A stretch of 34,951 bases of DNA from an uncultured Collinsella sp. (lineage in GTDB: Bacteria > Actinomycetota > Coriobacteriia > Coriobacteriales > Coriobacteriaceae): NCBI GenBank assembly GCA_958405195.1, contig CATYDM010000019.1, positions 1-34,951 of the forward strand, in the 5' to 3' direction. A program made the translations under genes and the position numbers. A model generated the notes under the pieces. That model saw only the letters and a list, made by a program, of their open reading frames with translations. It did no database searches and was not told the DNA's origin. Shown here piece after piece: positions 24,892 through 32,740 of the stretch (positions are counted from its first letter, which is position 1; every line of letters starts with the position of its first letter).

Positions 24892-25758
24892 TTATTTGCC
24901 CGAAGCCTCGCCCATGCCGTAGCCGATAATGAGCCCATGCATTTCGGCATAGTATGAATCTAGCCCGTTACAGGGCATGATGATGGTTTTGGAGCCGGGC
25001 CAATGCTCGACTATGCGGTCAGTAAGCGCCTGGGCTCCAGCTTCGTTCTCAACGTGATCGATGATGACCTCACCGCCCGTAAAGCCCTCGGCTTCCATGG
25101 TGTCGATAATCTTATTGAGCATCTTCTTTTCGCCACGCGTGTGCCCGACGAGTTCGATTTTACCGGCCTCACTCGCCGTGCCCAAAATGCGGATATTGAG
25201 CTTGTTGGCAATGACGCCGGCTGCCTTAGGGATACGTCCGGCTTTGGCGAGATTTTCGTAATTGCACAAGCTGAAGAGGATTTTGCTGCTCTGTTCAAGG
25301 CTATCGAAGTATGCGCAAGCGTCCTCGAATGAGACATCCGGATTGCTTGCAAGATAGCGGTCGAACAGCAAGAAAATGAGGTCCATTTTGCCGCCAGCTG
25401 CGCGTGAATTGACTAGATGAATCTGTCGGTTGGGCTCCTCGGCAAGAACCATATCGCGAGCCGTGGCTGCCGCGTTGTAGCTGCCAGACACGCCCTCAGA
25501 TATCGGCATGCAGATGGTCTTGTCTGCCAATTTGAAGAGCTCGGCCCACTCCCCTACGCTGGGACAAGCGCTCGAAGAAGCGTTCGTCTCCGCCATAACA
25601 GCGCAGTTGAGCTCATGAACATCGAGCGAAAGGTCATCAACGAATTCACGCTCCCCCACTCGAATTTTGAGGGGCGCAAATGCAAAGGTGGTATGGGGCG
25701 CGGTCGGTTGCCAATCGCGGAGGTTGCAGCTTGAATCGGAGATAAGTGCCCAGCTCAT
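24892..25758 (-). CDS. DegV family fatty-acid-binding protein
   Basis: The 288-residue protein is a DegV. It begins WALISDSSCNL, has the TNASSSACPSVGEW segment in place of the common TSQPS and the conserved PISEGVSGSYNAA and VNSRAAGGKMDL. DegV proteins bind a fatty acid; FakB subfamily members present it to the kinase FakA for phosphorylation and phospholipid synthesis. No fakA is in the window, so the substrate role is by family only. The ATG at 25758 has AGAAAGGA upstream. TATAAT on the minus strand at 25788-25793 is a good -10. Confidence 0.9.
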   Translation of the reverse strand: MSWALISDSSCNLRDWQPTAPHTTFAFAPLKIRVGEREFVDDLSLDVHELNCAVMAETNASSSACPSVGEWAELFKLADKTICMPISEGVSGSYNAAATARDMVLAEEPNRQIHLVNSRAAGGKMDLIFLLFDRYLASNPDVSFEDACAYFDSLEQSSKILFSLCNYENLAKAGRIPKAAGVIANKLNIRILGTASEAGKIELVGHTRGEKKMLNKIIDTMEAEGFTGGEVIIDHVENEAGAQALTDRIVEHWPGSKTIIMPCNGLDSYYAEMHGLIIGYGMGEASGK

Positions 25759-25787
25759 AGAGGGTCCTTTCTAATGGTTCGTAAACA

Positions 25788-25793
25788 ATTATA
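25788..25793 (-). promoter_or_regulatory. -10 element of the DegV gene
   Basis: Consensus TATAAT on the minus strand, 29 bases before the ATG. No good -35 is seen, which would fit an activator-dependent promoter. The shared 17-mer lies further upstream at 25820-25836. Confidence 0.55.
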
Positions 25794-25811
25794 GCCTTCT
25801 TGCAAACCAAA

Positions 25812-25850
25812 TGGACGGCTATCTAGTTTTGAATACTAGATAGCCGTCCA
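25812..25850. terminator. 16-bp perfect hairpin between NlpC/P60 and DegV genes
   Basis: TGGACGGCTATCTAGT at 25812-25827 pairs exactly with 25835-25850 around TTTGAAT. On the minus strand TTTGGTTT follows, so it could end the NlpC/P60 transcript. It also contains the 17-mer shared with the DUF1836 promoter and may double as an operator. Confidence 0.6.
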
Positions 25851-25923
25851 AGATGAGAGAGAAAGGAGTGGACCTCGCGACTTAAAGCCACGAGGTCCAC
25901 ATTCACACGCTGTGTAGGATAAC

Positions 25924-27051
25924 TTAGTAGCGCACGAAGATATAGTTGTTGTTCATGCCGGCGGCAACGGAACTGATGATAACACCCGTGTTGTAGTCGG
26001 AAGCATGAATCATCTGACCACCACCGATGTAAATGCCAGTGTGGTACGAGTTGACCACAACGTCACCGGGCTGCGGATCGGACACACGCGTCCAGCCCAT
26101 AAAGGTACCCGTGGTGCCCAGACGGCAATAGCGACCAGTGAGGCAATAGCTAACAAAACCAGAGCAGTCGAAGCTGTTCGGGCCAATTCCGCCCCAGGAA
26201 TAAGCGCAACCAAGCTTACTGTATGCACGAGAGACAACAGAACCGCCGTCGACGGACTGGCTCGGGGCAGAAGGCGTCGGAGCCGGAGCAGGCGTGGAGG
26301 GCTGCGGCGTCGGAGCAGGTGCCGGGGTAGGAGCCGGAGTGTTGCCGCCCTGGTTGTTGTTATTGCTGGTCTGGCCACCGTTGTTGGTGTTCTCGGTCGT
26401 ACCGGCAGTTTCGTTGCTCACCGTGGCCTTCTCGGCGGTGCTGGCGTTGATGCCGGCTTGCAGCGCGGCGTTGGCCTCGGCCTCTGCGGCAAGCTCGGCC
26501 TGCAGCTGCGAATCCAGGGAGTTTACGACGTTCTGGGCTTCAGCCTGCTGGGCGTTAAGCTCGTCGACCTTCTTTTGCGTTGCGGCGACGTTCTTCTCCT
26601 GCTCGGCCTGCTTATCGGTGAGCTGCTGCTTAAGCTCCTTGACCTCTTGAATGGTCTGAGCCTGCTTATCGGAAACTTTGCCGTAGTAGAACAGACGGTT
26701 GAGCATATCGCTCAGGTCATCGACACCCGTCAGAACCTGAAGCAGGCTCAGACCGCCGGTTTTGTACTCGCCGGCGACATAGGTCGAGAGCTTGGCCTGG
26801 CCATCGGCGATCTCCTGCTGTTTTTGCGTGATCTCGCCGGCAGTCTGATCGAGCGCCTGCGTTTGCGTGGCGAGCTCATCGTAAATCTGCTGGGTTTGCG
26901 TACCGATCTGCTCGAGCTTCGTACGAGCAGCGGCAAGGTCGGATGCGGTATCGGCGTAGGCAGGAGCCGCGAGGCCCAAGCCCAAAACACAAGCGAGGGT
27001 TGCCGTAGCAGCGCAGCGTGCCATGTTTTTGTGCGTGTTTGCTGTGCGCAT
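25924..27051 (-). CDS. Secreted coiled-coil NlpC/P60 peptidoglycan hydrolase
   Basis: The 375-residue protein has a signal peptide with a likely cut after AYA at residue 33. A long coiled coil follows (about 35-215, Gln/Glu/Lys/Ala-rich), then an Asn/Gln and Pro/Ala-rich linker (about 225-262), and an NlpC/P60 domain. The catalytic triad is C296 (FDCSGFV), H337 (YHTGIYIGGG) and probably H349 (MIHAS). This layout resembles the RipA/CwlO-type endopeptidases, which cut stem peptides during growth or daughter-cell separation. It is the last gene of a minus-strand run, 32 bases after apt. Confidence 0.9.
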   Translation of the reverse strand: MRTANTHKNMARCAATATLACVLGLGLAAPAYADTASDLAAARTKLEQIGTQTQQIYDELATQTQALDQTAGEITQKQQEIADGQAKLSTYVAGEYKTGGLSLLQVLTGVDDLSDMLNRLFYYGKVSDKQAQTIQEVKELKQQLTDKQAEQEKNVAATQKKVDELNAQQAEAQNVVNSLDSQLQAELAAEAEANAALQAGINASTAEKATVSNETAGTTENTNNGGQTSNNNNQGGNTPAPTPAPAPTPQPSTPAPAPTPSAPSQSVDGGSVVSRAYSKLGCAYSWGGIGPNSFDCSGFVSYCLTGRYCRLGTTGTFMGWTRVSDPQPGDVVVNSYHTGIYIGGGQMIHASDYNTGVIISSVAAGMNNNYIFVRY

Positions 27052-27083
27052 GTAGCTTCCTTTCCAGTAACTAAGGGTAACGG

Positions 27084-27614
27084 CTAGTCCACCGTCACCA
27101 GGCTAAAGAGCTCCACATCGTCATCAGACGGCGTGAGCTTCTCGCGCGGGTTGAGAAACGCAAGCTCAAGGATACAACCGTAACCGACAAGCTTTGCGCC
27201 CATATCTCGGACCAGTTTACCTGTTGCCTCGACGGTTCCGCCCGTCGCGACCAAGTCGTCCAGAATCAACACGGTATCTTTAGAGCTGATAGCGTCGGCA
27301 TGGATCTCAATTGAATCGGTGCCGTACTCGAGCTCGTAGCTCTGGCTTACGGTCTCGCGCGGCAGCTTGCCCGGTTTACGTGCGGGAACAAAGCCAGCGC
27401 CAAGGGCTACAGCCACCGGTACGCCAACCATAAAGCCGCGAGCCTCGGGACCCACGACCTTGGTGATTCCCATGCCGGCAAAGTGCTCGGCGAGGGCATC
27501 GGTCATGGCTTTGAGCGCGTCGGGATTGCCAAAGAGCGGCGTGATGTCTTTAAAGATGACTCCGGGCTCGGGATAGTCGGGGATGTCGACGATTTGAGAT
27601 TCGAAGTCGTACAT
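27084..27614 (-). CDS. apt: Adenine phosphoribosyltransferase
   Basis: The 176-residue enzyme converts adenine and PRPP to AMP. The start of the fold (IPDYPEPGVIFKDITPLFGN), the GPEARGFMVGVPVA motif and the PRPP-binding loop VLILDDLVATGGTVEA are all present. The ATG at 27614 has GAAAGG upstream and the conserved N-terminus; an upstream in-frame ATG at 27629 is less likely. It lies between a MerR regulator and a secreted hydrolase in the same orientation, with short gaps. Confidence 0.96.
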   Translation of the reverse strand: MYDFESQIVDIPDYPEPGVIFKDITPLFGNPDALKAMTDALAEHFAGMGITKVVGPEARGFMVGVPVAVALGAGFVPARKPGKLPRETVSQSYELEYGTDSIEIHADAISSKDTVLILDDLVATGGTVEATGKLVRDMGAKLVGYGCILELAFLNPREKLTPSDDDVELFSLVTVD

Positions 27615-27654
27615 TGCATGACCTTTCAATGGGTTGCCGGATAAGCGGCAGCTG

Positions 27655-28533
27655 TTATTTGCCCGCGGTGGCGGTGCCGGATTGCGAAGGGGCGACGACC
27701 TTGAGCGGCTTTACGAGAGAATCCTCGTGCGAAGCCGGCGCGGCTGTCTCTTCGTTTTTGGCCTTGGTGGACTCGGAGCGAGTAATTTCCTCATCGAGTG
27801 CATCGATGTCGGCGTCCTCGACCACGGCGTTGAGCGACTCAAAAACGCGGTTCTTGAGCAGCGCAGTGTGTACACCTTCCGTCAGGTCGTGAAGCTTCTT
27901 AAACGCACGCTCGAGCTTGGCGTCGCGCTCGTCATCGGAGGTATCCATTCCGAGCATGCTCACGAGCACCTGCTCAAACATCGAGGACTCGCGGTTGGCG
28001 GAAGACACGTACTGACGCAGGTTGCGCGGCTCGATATGGAAGCGTGACAGCTCGGAGCAGTAGCGGATGATCGGGAAATCGCGACCATCGACGAGCTCAC
28101 GATTCTGCGGACTCTTGATGATGCGAATGAGGTCGTTCTCGGCGAGCGAGCGGATAAACGAAATCTCGACGCCCAGCATATCGGGAATGGTCTCGATGGG
28201 ATGCAGCTTTTGCTTAGTCTCCTTGGGCTCCGTCTTGAGCGGAACATCGGACAGCAAGCCCACCTCGTAGGCGAGCGTTGAAAGGTCCGTGGCGTTTTCC
28301 AAGCGCTGCTTAATCACGTTGAGCGGCATGTAGCGAGTCTTCTGCAAGTGCAGAATGACCTCCAGGCGATCAACGTCCTCCTTGGAGTACTGACGGTATC
28401 CCTTAGGCGTACGATGAGGGGTAATGAGCCCCTCATCCTCTAGAAATCTAATTTTTGAGTTCGAAAGATCGGGGTATGCGCCTCGAAGTAGGTTGACGAC
28501 TTGGCCGATACTCAGATAGTTGCGTTCGGCCAT
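27655..28533 (-). CDS. MerR family transcriptional regulator
   Basis: The 292-residue protein starts with a MerR winged helix (LSIGQVVNLLRGAYPDLSNSKIRFLEDEGLI, then PHRTPKGYRQYSKEDVDRLEVIL). The SxIRFLEdeGLI form is typical of the actinobacterial regulator encoded next to FHA proteins of the GarA type. The long C-terminal part has helices (residues about 130-235) but no visible metal-binding cysteines, and the tail is low complexity. It starts three bases after the FHA gene stop, so the two are co-translated. Targets are unknown. Confidence 0.88.
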   Translation of the reverse strand: MAERNYLSIGQVVNLLRGAYPDLSNSKIRFLEDEGLITPHRTPKGYRQYSKEDVDRLEVILHLQKTRYMPLNVIKQRLENATDLSTLAYEVGLLSDVPLKTEPKETKQKLHPIETIPDMLGVEISFIRSLAENDLIRIIKSPQNRELVDGRDFPIIRYCSELSRFHIEPRNLRQYVSSANRESSMFEQVLVSMLGMDTSDDERDAKLERAFKKLHDLTEGVHTALLKNRVFESLNAVVEDADIDALDEEITRSESTKAKNEETAAPASHEDSLVKPLKVVAPSQSGTATAGK

Positions 28534-28536
28534 GCC

Positions 28537-28971
28537 CTACTCACCGGTTTCGATGCGCTCCGGCGTGCTCTCGTGGTAGATGAGCGTAAACGTACCGATC
28601 TGGACGGAAGAACCGTCGTGCAGCGGGGCTGAATTGACGATAGCACCGTCGACCCAGGTGCCATTGAGCGAGCCCAAGTCCTCGATTCGAGCGCCGAGGC
28701 CCTCGCGGATAATGCGCGCGTGGCTGCGCGAAACGGTCATGTCATTGAGGAAGATGCCGTTCGCAGGATCGCGGCCGATGGTGGTCACGTCGTCCTCGAG
28801 CTCAAAGGCGGCACCAGTCTGCGGACCCTTGACGATGGACAGAACGGGGGCGGTGATGCGCACGTTGGCCATGAGGTCGGGAACGGTGACGTCGCTTGAA
28901 GGCACGCGGAATACGCAGGTAGCGTCAGCAGTCTTATCATTCTGAGGCATATTGTTAACCATGTTGTCCAT
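28537..28971 (-). CDS. FHA domain protein (GarA-like)
   Basis: The 144-residue protein is a single FHA domain with a 40-residue N-terminal tail. Phosphothreonine-binding landmarks are G66-R67 (IGRDPAN), S81-R82-S83-H84 (VSRSHARI) and N103-G104 (SLNGTWVDG). In mycobacteria and corynebacteria GarA/OdhI controls 2-oxoglutarate metabolism after phosphorylation of an ETTSV-like motif. The N-terminal tail here has threonines but no clear ETT motif, so that role is not shown. The ATG at 28971 with AGGGG upstream is chosen over the longer frame. Confidence 0.88.
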   Translation of the reverse strand: MDNMVNNMPQNDKTADATCVFRVPSSDVTVPDLMANVRITAPVLSIVKGPQTGAAFELEDDVTTIGRDPANGIFLNDMTVSRSHARIIREGLGARIEDLGSLNGTWVDGAIVNSAPLHDGSSVQIGTFTLIYHESTPERIETGE

Positions 28972-29037
28972 GACAACCCCTAACTTATCGCGGACGTGCC
29001 GCAAATAATGAACCGTACGTAATCATACCCCAACGAA

Positions 29038-29742
29038 TCAGTCTTCGATTTCAGGGTTCAGAAAGTCGATGTCCTCGTCCTCGGGATGCGCGAGAGCCTG
29101 TTTAATGGCCACTCCGCCCTTAATGGAGTAGATGACAGCCGTGAGCATGGAGAAGATCACGCCGCCGTACACAAAGAAGATGCCGAGGGGCACCGAGCTT
29201 CCGTTGAGGCCCGGGAAGGCCGTAAGGGATGAAGGTAAAAGATGCAGGCCGTCAATAACGGGGAAACCGAGCAGCATGAGCGAGAAACCAGTCATGAGCA
29301 GCGCTGTGGCAATCTTTCCGGGAAAGACGACATCGATGGGGCGACGGTGATAATGACGAACGATAAGCGTGCCGATGCCCAGATAGATGTCGCGGCCAAT
29401 AATGAGCACACAGACCCAGATGGGCAGCTCTCCGCGGACCACCAGGCCAAGTACGCCGGTGAACAGCAGCGCACGGTCGCAAATGGGATCCATGACCTTG
29501 CCGAGCCACGAGACCGTCTTAGTCATGCGGGCGATCTGACCGTCCATCCAGTCGGTGGAGGCGGCAACGGCGTAGATAACGATGGCGATGACGCGGTTGT
29601 TGTCCGTCACAAACAGGTACAGAAATACCAGGGTGAGGATCAGGCGCGTAAAGGTGATGAAATTGGAGATCGTAAAGATCTTATTCGACGGGTAATCGGA
29701 AGTGCCGATAAGCTCCTTTTTGATCTTCTTTTTGATGCCCAC
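29038..29742 (-). CDS. CDP-alcohol phosphatidyltransferase (PgsA2-like)
   Basis: The 234-residue membrane protein carries the full CDP-alcohol phosphotransferase signature: D64, D67-G68, A71-R72, G81, D85 and D89 (STDWMDGQIAR, then LGKVMDPICD). About five membrane segments are visible and the C-terminus is acidic. The GTG at 29742 has GGGGGAG just upstream, which is better than the frame open to 29877. It is the second such enzyme in the window. The order PgsA-like, FHA and MerR resembles the mycobacterial pgsA2-garA neighbourhood. The product could be phosphatidylglycerol phosphate or another phospholipid. Confidence 0.87.
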   Translation of the reverse strand: MGIKKKIKKELIGTSDYPSNKIFTISNFITFTRLILTLVFLYLFVTDNNRVIAIVIYAVAASTDWMDGQIARMTKTVSWLGKVMDPICDRALLFTGVLGLVVRGELPIWVCVLIIGRDIYLGIGTLIVRHYHRRPIDVVFPGKIATALLMTGFSLMLLGFPVIDGLHLLPSSLTAFPGLNGSSVPLGIFFVYGGVIFSMLTAVIYSIKGGVAIKQALAHPEDEDIDFLNPEIED

Positions 29743-29868
29743 AGGACTCCCCCGCTGGTTAACGACAAAACTTTCGATACTATACCCGTTCCGGCGATGT
29801 CTATCCAGCGTAAGCATAGAGAGTCCAGACATGTGGAAGGTGATTTTAGGCGACGGGGATTTCGCATT

Positions 29869-29927
29869 CGTGTACATCCGCCTCCAAACATGTCGAAAAA
29901 TGTCGATTTTGGTGGCTGATGTACACG
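29869..29927. repeat. Imperfect 20-bp inverted repeat
   Basis: CGTGTACATCCGCCTCCAAA at 29869-29888 pairs with 29908-29927 with two mismatches. The 19-base loop contains ATGTCGA twice. It lies upstream of the PgsA2-like gene. No gene is seen between 29743 and 30036. Confidence 0.7.
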
Positions 29928-30002
29928 TTTTGATTCGGTGATCACATCGAGCGGGAACGTTGTGGCTTTAAGCAAAATAATCATGGTGATTAAAAACAAA
30001 AA

Positions 30003-30027
30003 AGGTCAGGCACTAGGTGCCTGACCT
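30003..30027 (-). terminator. Terminator of the tRNA-Pro locus
   Basis: AGGTCAGGCAC at 30003-30013 pairs perfectly with GTGCCTGACCT at 30017-30027. On the minus strand it is followed by TTTTTTTGTTTTT. It lies ten bases beyond the tRNA fragment 3' end. Confidence 0.85.
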
Positions 30028-30036
30028 GCAAACTTC

Positions 30037-30081
30037 TGGTCGGGACGACTGGATTCGAACCAGCGACCCCTTGACCCCCAG
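30037..30081 (-). tRNA. 3' half of tRNA-Pro(GGG), probable attachment site
   Basis: On the minus strand the last 45 bases of a tRNA are present: anticodon loop CTGGGGG with GGG at 30077-30079, the 3' anticodon stem half TCAAG, a variable loop, the T arm GCTGG-TTCGAAT-CCAGT, the acceptor half CGTCCCG, A and CCA. The 5' side is missing: the bases that should pair with TCAAG read GCCCG, and no D arm or acceptor partner CGGGACG is found. It is therefore a fragment. An integrase gene lies immediately beside it, which fits an att core. Confidence 0.8.
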
Positions 30082-30331
30082 CGGGCCCATAATAGGTCTG
30101 ACCTGTGGTTATTTTGTTAAAACACGCGCAAATAGCGCAAGTAGCGCATTTCCGCATATGTAGATTCTACCAGCTCAGCGCAGTTTGTCCAGATAGAATA
30201 TTATCGACATCGAGGAACGCGGTGCAGCCGATGACTTAATCAACGGGGGTGGGAGCCCCGAATCGTCGTCTCTCCGGGTTCCCGCAGGTGGGCCCATCTG
30301 TTTCTAATCAACTGCGGATTTAGGAGCAGAC
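30082..30331. other. Gap between att site and integrase
   Basis: No gene is seen. GCGCA recurs three times at 9-base steps (30126, 30135, 30144). TAGATTCTACC at 30161-30171 recurs at 31887-31897, beyond the integrase. The sequence before the integrase carries AGGAG at 30322-30326. Confidence 0.5.
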
Positions 30332-31822
30332 ATGAAAAACGAGAAATGCAGCAATAAAACCTTACGCGTATGCGGACCCGGCGGCGTGAGGAAGAACAAG
30401 GGCAAGTGGCAGGCCGTCGTGACGGTGGCCGACGAGATGACCGGGAAGAAGGTCCAGAGGACCAAGAACACCGGCGTGCCCTGCCTGAAGCAGAGCACGA
30501 GGGGAAAGGCGGCGGCGATGCGCGTCCTCTCGGAATTCAGGTCGGAGATCGAGCTGGAGCTCGCCGAGGCGGAGGAGGCGAGGGCCGCTGTCGGCGCTGG
30601 GCTTCCCGCCGAGAAGCGGGACGACTACGCCGCGCTGCCGCTCTCCGAGGCGCTCGAGAAGTTCATCGACTTCTGCCTGGAGATGAACAGGATCACCCCG
30701 ACGACCCGCGACGACTACCACTACAGCGCCCTGCACATCGAGCGCGACGAGCTCGGCCTCGTCCCCGTCAACGAGGTGACGACCGACGACGTCAACGCGT
30801 GGTCGAGGCGTAGGATCGGCCTGGGCACGGCGCCCGACACGCTCAACAAGTCCTTCAAGCTCGGCAAGCGGCTCTACGCCGTCCTGCTGAAGCGCAGCAA
30901 CGACACGATCGGGAGGAACCCGTTCGACGGCGCCCTCGCGCCCAAGGTCATCGCCAGGCCCAGGAACGCGCTTCGCTCCGACCTCGTGCCGAAGCTCAAC
31001 TCGGTGACCTCGATGATGTCGGACTCGACCTTCAGGCGGGCGGTCGTGCTCGCCCTGCACACCGGGATGCGCATCGGCGAGGTCTGCGGCCTGCGGTGGT
31101 GCGACGTCGACTTCGAGTCGGGGCTCATCACGGTCAGGCACTCCGTGGCCTACGTCTAGGACAGGGGCTCCTTCATCAAGGACACCAAGAACCACGACCT
31201 GAGGACGATCCCCATCGACCCGGTGGGACTGCTCCCCTTCCTGAAGGAGATCCACGAGATCGATACTCGGAGGCTCCGGGAGGCGTCGACCCTCGGCACG
31301 CGCGACCTCGCGGACAGCTACGTCGTGTCGCGGCCGGACGGCTCCTTCGCCACCACCAGCTACATCCGCAGGGCGTTCAAGACATTCTCGGAGACCAACG
31401 GCCTCATGGGCACCAACGACGAGCTGATCACGTTCCACGGCCTTCGCCACACGTTCACGACGCAGTGGATCCGCCACGGCGGCGACATCAAGGCGCTGCA
31501 GTCGATCCTCGGGCACAAGGACGCCATGGTCACGCTCAACGTCTACGCCGACATCGAGCCGATGTCCAAGATCCAGAACATGCTTCGCGTGTCGCCGAGC
31601 CTGTGGCGCGGCTACCTCGGCCTGAGGGTGGACCCCGGCCCCATGTTCCAGCAGAAGATCCGCGAGGCGATCGAGACGCTCGAGGCGTTCGGCTACGGCA
31701 TCTCCGAGCCCGACGACCGCAACGTCCTCATCCGCGACGTCCAGACCATCAGCCGCCTCTACCCCACCGAGTACGCGGCAGTGCTGGGGGCCATCCCGAC
31801 CGAGGCGACCGTGGTCGAGTAG
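30332..31822 (+). pseudogene. int: Tyrosine integrase with one in-frame TAG
   Basis: The frame encodes about 495 residues of a phage/ICE-type tyrosine recombinase but is cut by TAG at 31157-31159 (codon 276). Before it are an N-terminal AP2-like region (GGVRKNKGKWQAVVTV), a SAM-like core-binding domain (LSEALEKFIDFCLEMNRIT) and the first catalytic arginine (HTGMRIGEVCGLRW). After it, in the same frame, are the catalytic Lys (SFIKDTKNHD), HGLRHTF, the LGH motif and the nucleophile Tyr (LNVYADI). Every catalytic residue is thus intact. AGGAG precedes the ATG. Heavy use of AGG arginine codons differs from the host. It could be inactive, read through, or result from a base error. Confidence 0.88.
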
Positions 31823-32333
31823 AGGCTGAGACATGCGCTTTCCCAAATCCGTAGTGCAAGTACGGGAATGTGGAATAGCGTTTAGATAGATTCTACCCGG
31901 TCATCTCGGTTACGCAAATGCGGCACGGGTTTCCGCGAAGGCGGACGCCCGTGCCCTTCTTTTTACGATTGCGCAATGCGTCCGCGGGAATGCAGACGGG
32001 GTCCCGTGTCTCGGGCCGGGGATTTTCGGCCGCGCCGCCCGATTTCGAAAAGAGGCCTGCAGATGCAGGCGGCTTTCGGGAGGCCCCACTGGCACCCCTC
32101 CCAAAAATGGGAGCATGGCCCGAGGGCGCCCTTCCCGCCGTTCGGTTGGGCGGCGGCGTGTAGCCCCGTAGGCGTGTAGCCGTGTAGCGGTGTAGTGCGC
32201 TGCGGACGTAGCCCTGTGGCGGCGTATGCTGAAACATATTCCCAATCCGGGAATGCACACATATATAAGTGCAACCGTCTTGACGTAGACGGGAAACCCG
32301 TCGGCCGGACAGGGCCGGAGGGCGGGGCGGCGA
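31823..32333. other. Non-coding stretch of the element
   Basis: No convincing gene is found in about 510 bases; minus-strand ORFs here are Pro/Arg/Ala-rich and look random. It contains an 8-bp tandem array and a short hairpin GCCTGC-AGAT-GCAGGC near 32057-32072. Confidence 0.5.
32158..32197. repeat. 8-bp tandem repeat, five units
   Basis: The units read GTGTAGCC, CCGTAGGC, GTGTAGCC, GTGTAGCG and GTGTAGTG. Four units keep GTGTAG. The layout looks like iterons or binding sites for an element-encoded protein. Confidence 0.75.
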
Positions 32334-32468
32334 ATGACAAAGGTCGGATGCAGCCGATGCCCGGCACCGCAAGCGCTTGGGTATTTAAGATGGCCGGCCG
32401 AGAAGGCGGTCGGGTTCGTGGAGCGGCTGTACCGCGACAGCTACGTGTGCGAGGACGACTGCTTTTAG
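32334..32468 (+). CDS. Small hypothetical protein
   Basis: A 44-residue ORF starts MTKVGCSRCPAPQALGY and ends RLYRDSYVCEDDCF. It has a CxxC near the N-terminus and two late cysteines. GGAGG lies 12 bases upstream of the ATG, slightly far. The composition looks protein-like (balanced, with EKAVGFVERLYRDSYV) compared with the other frames. I do not recognise a family. It may be an intact small protein or the tail of a lost gene. Confidence 0.4.
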   Translation: MTKVGCSRCPAPQALGYLRWPAEKAVGFVERLYRDSYVCEDDCF

Positions 32469-32532
32469 CGGATTGTCTGCCGCGGGGACGGTCCGCCTCA
32501 TTTCTCAGCGGCAATTGCGGCAAATCCCGGGG

Positions 32533-32707
32533 TTACTCGTTCACCCAGCCGTAGACGGCGTCGTGGTGGACGGTCTCGGTCCATGCCGCATGTTCGGCGA
32601 CGGTGACGTCCTCGTAGCGCGGTCTCGGTCAACGGTACCTCTTCTTGCCCTTTTTGGGCTTCCTGCGTCTCGCCGACCGTCTCTTCGCCATTGGCCTCAG
32701 CTCCCAT
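32533..32707 (-). pseudogene. Frameshifted small acidic protein
   Basis: A strong GGAGGG lies five bases before the ATG at 32707. The frame reads MGAEANGEETVGETQEAQKG and continues to VPLTETAL near 32615. There the coherent sequence moves to another frame, which reads YEDVTVAEHAAWTETVHHDA and ends VYGWVNE with TAA at 32533-32535. A single-base change would give a product of about 58 residues. The continued first frame runs on to 32498 with an Arg-rich, unlikely tail. Family unknown. Confidence 0.4.
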
Positions 32708-32740
32708 TGATACCCTCCATAACCAGGTGGACCGACATGG

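Noticed and set aside
30037..30110. Complete tRNA gene
   Set aside because: The 3' half is clear, but no partner acceptor strand, D arm or 5' anticodon stem is found in the next 40 bases.
30362..31846. A 494-residue minus-strand ORF across the integrase
   Set aside because: Antisense of a recognisable integrase with catalytic residues; the product is Arg/Val/Asp-rich and has no domain.
31096..31854. A 252-residue plus-strand ORF overlapping the integrase 3' half
   Set aside because: Wrong frame. It is rich in Arg/His/Pro, while the integrase frame holds HGLRHTF and the active-site Tyr.
31963..32523. A 186-residue minus-strand ORF
   Set aside because: Pro/Arg/Thr-rich, crosses the tandem repeats and another small ORF, and has no recognisable domain.
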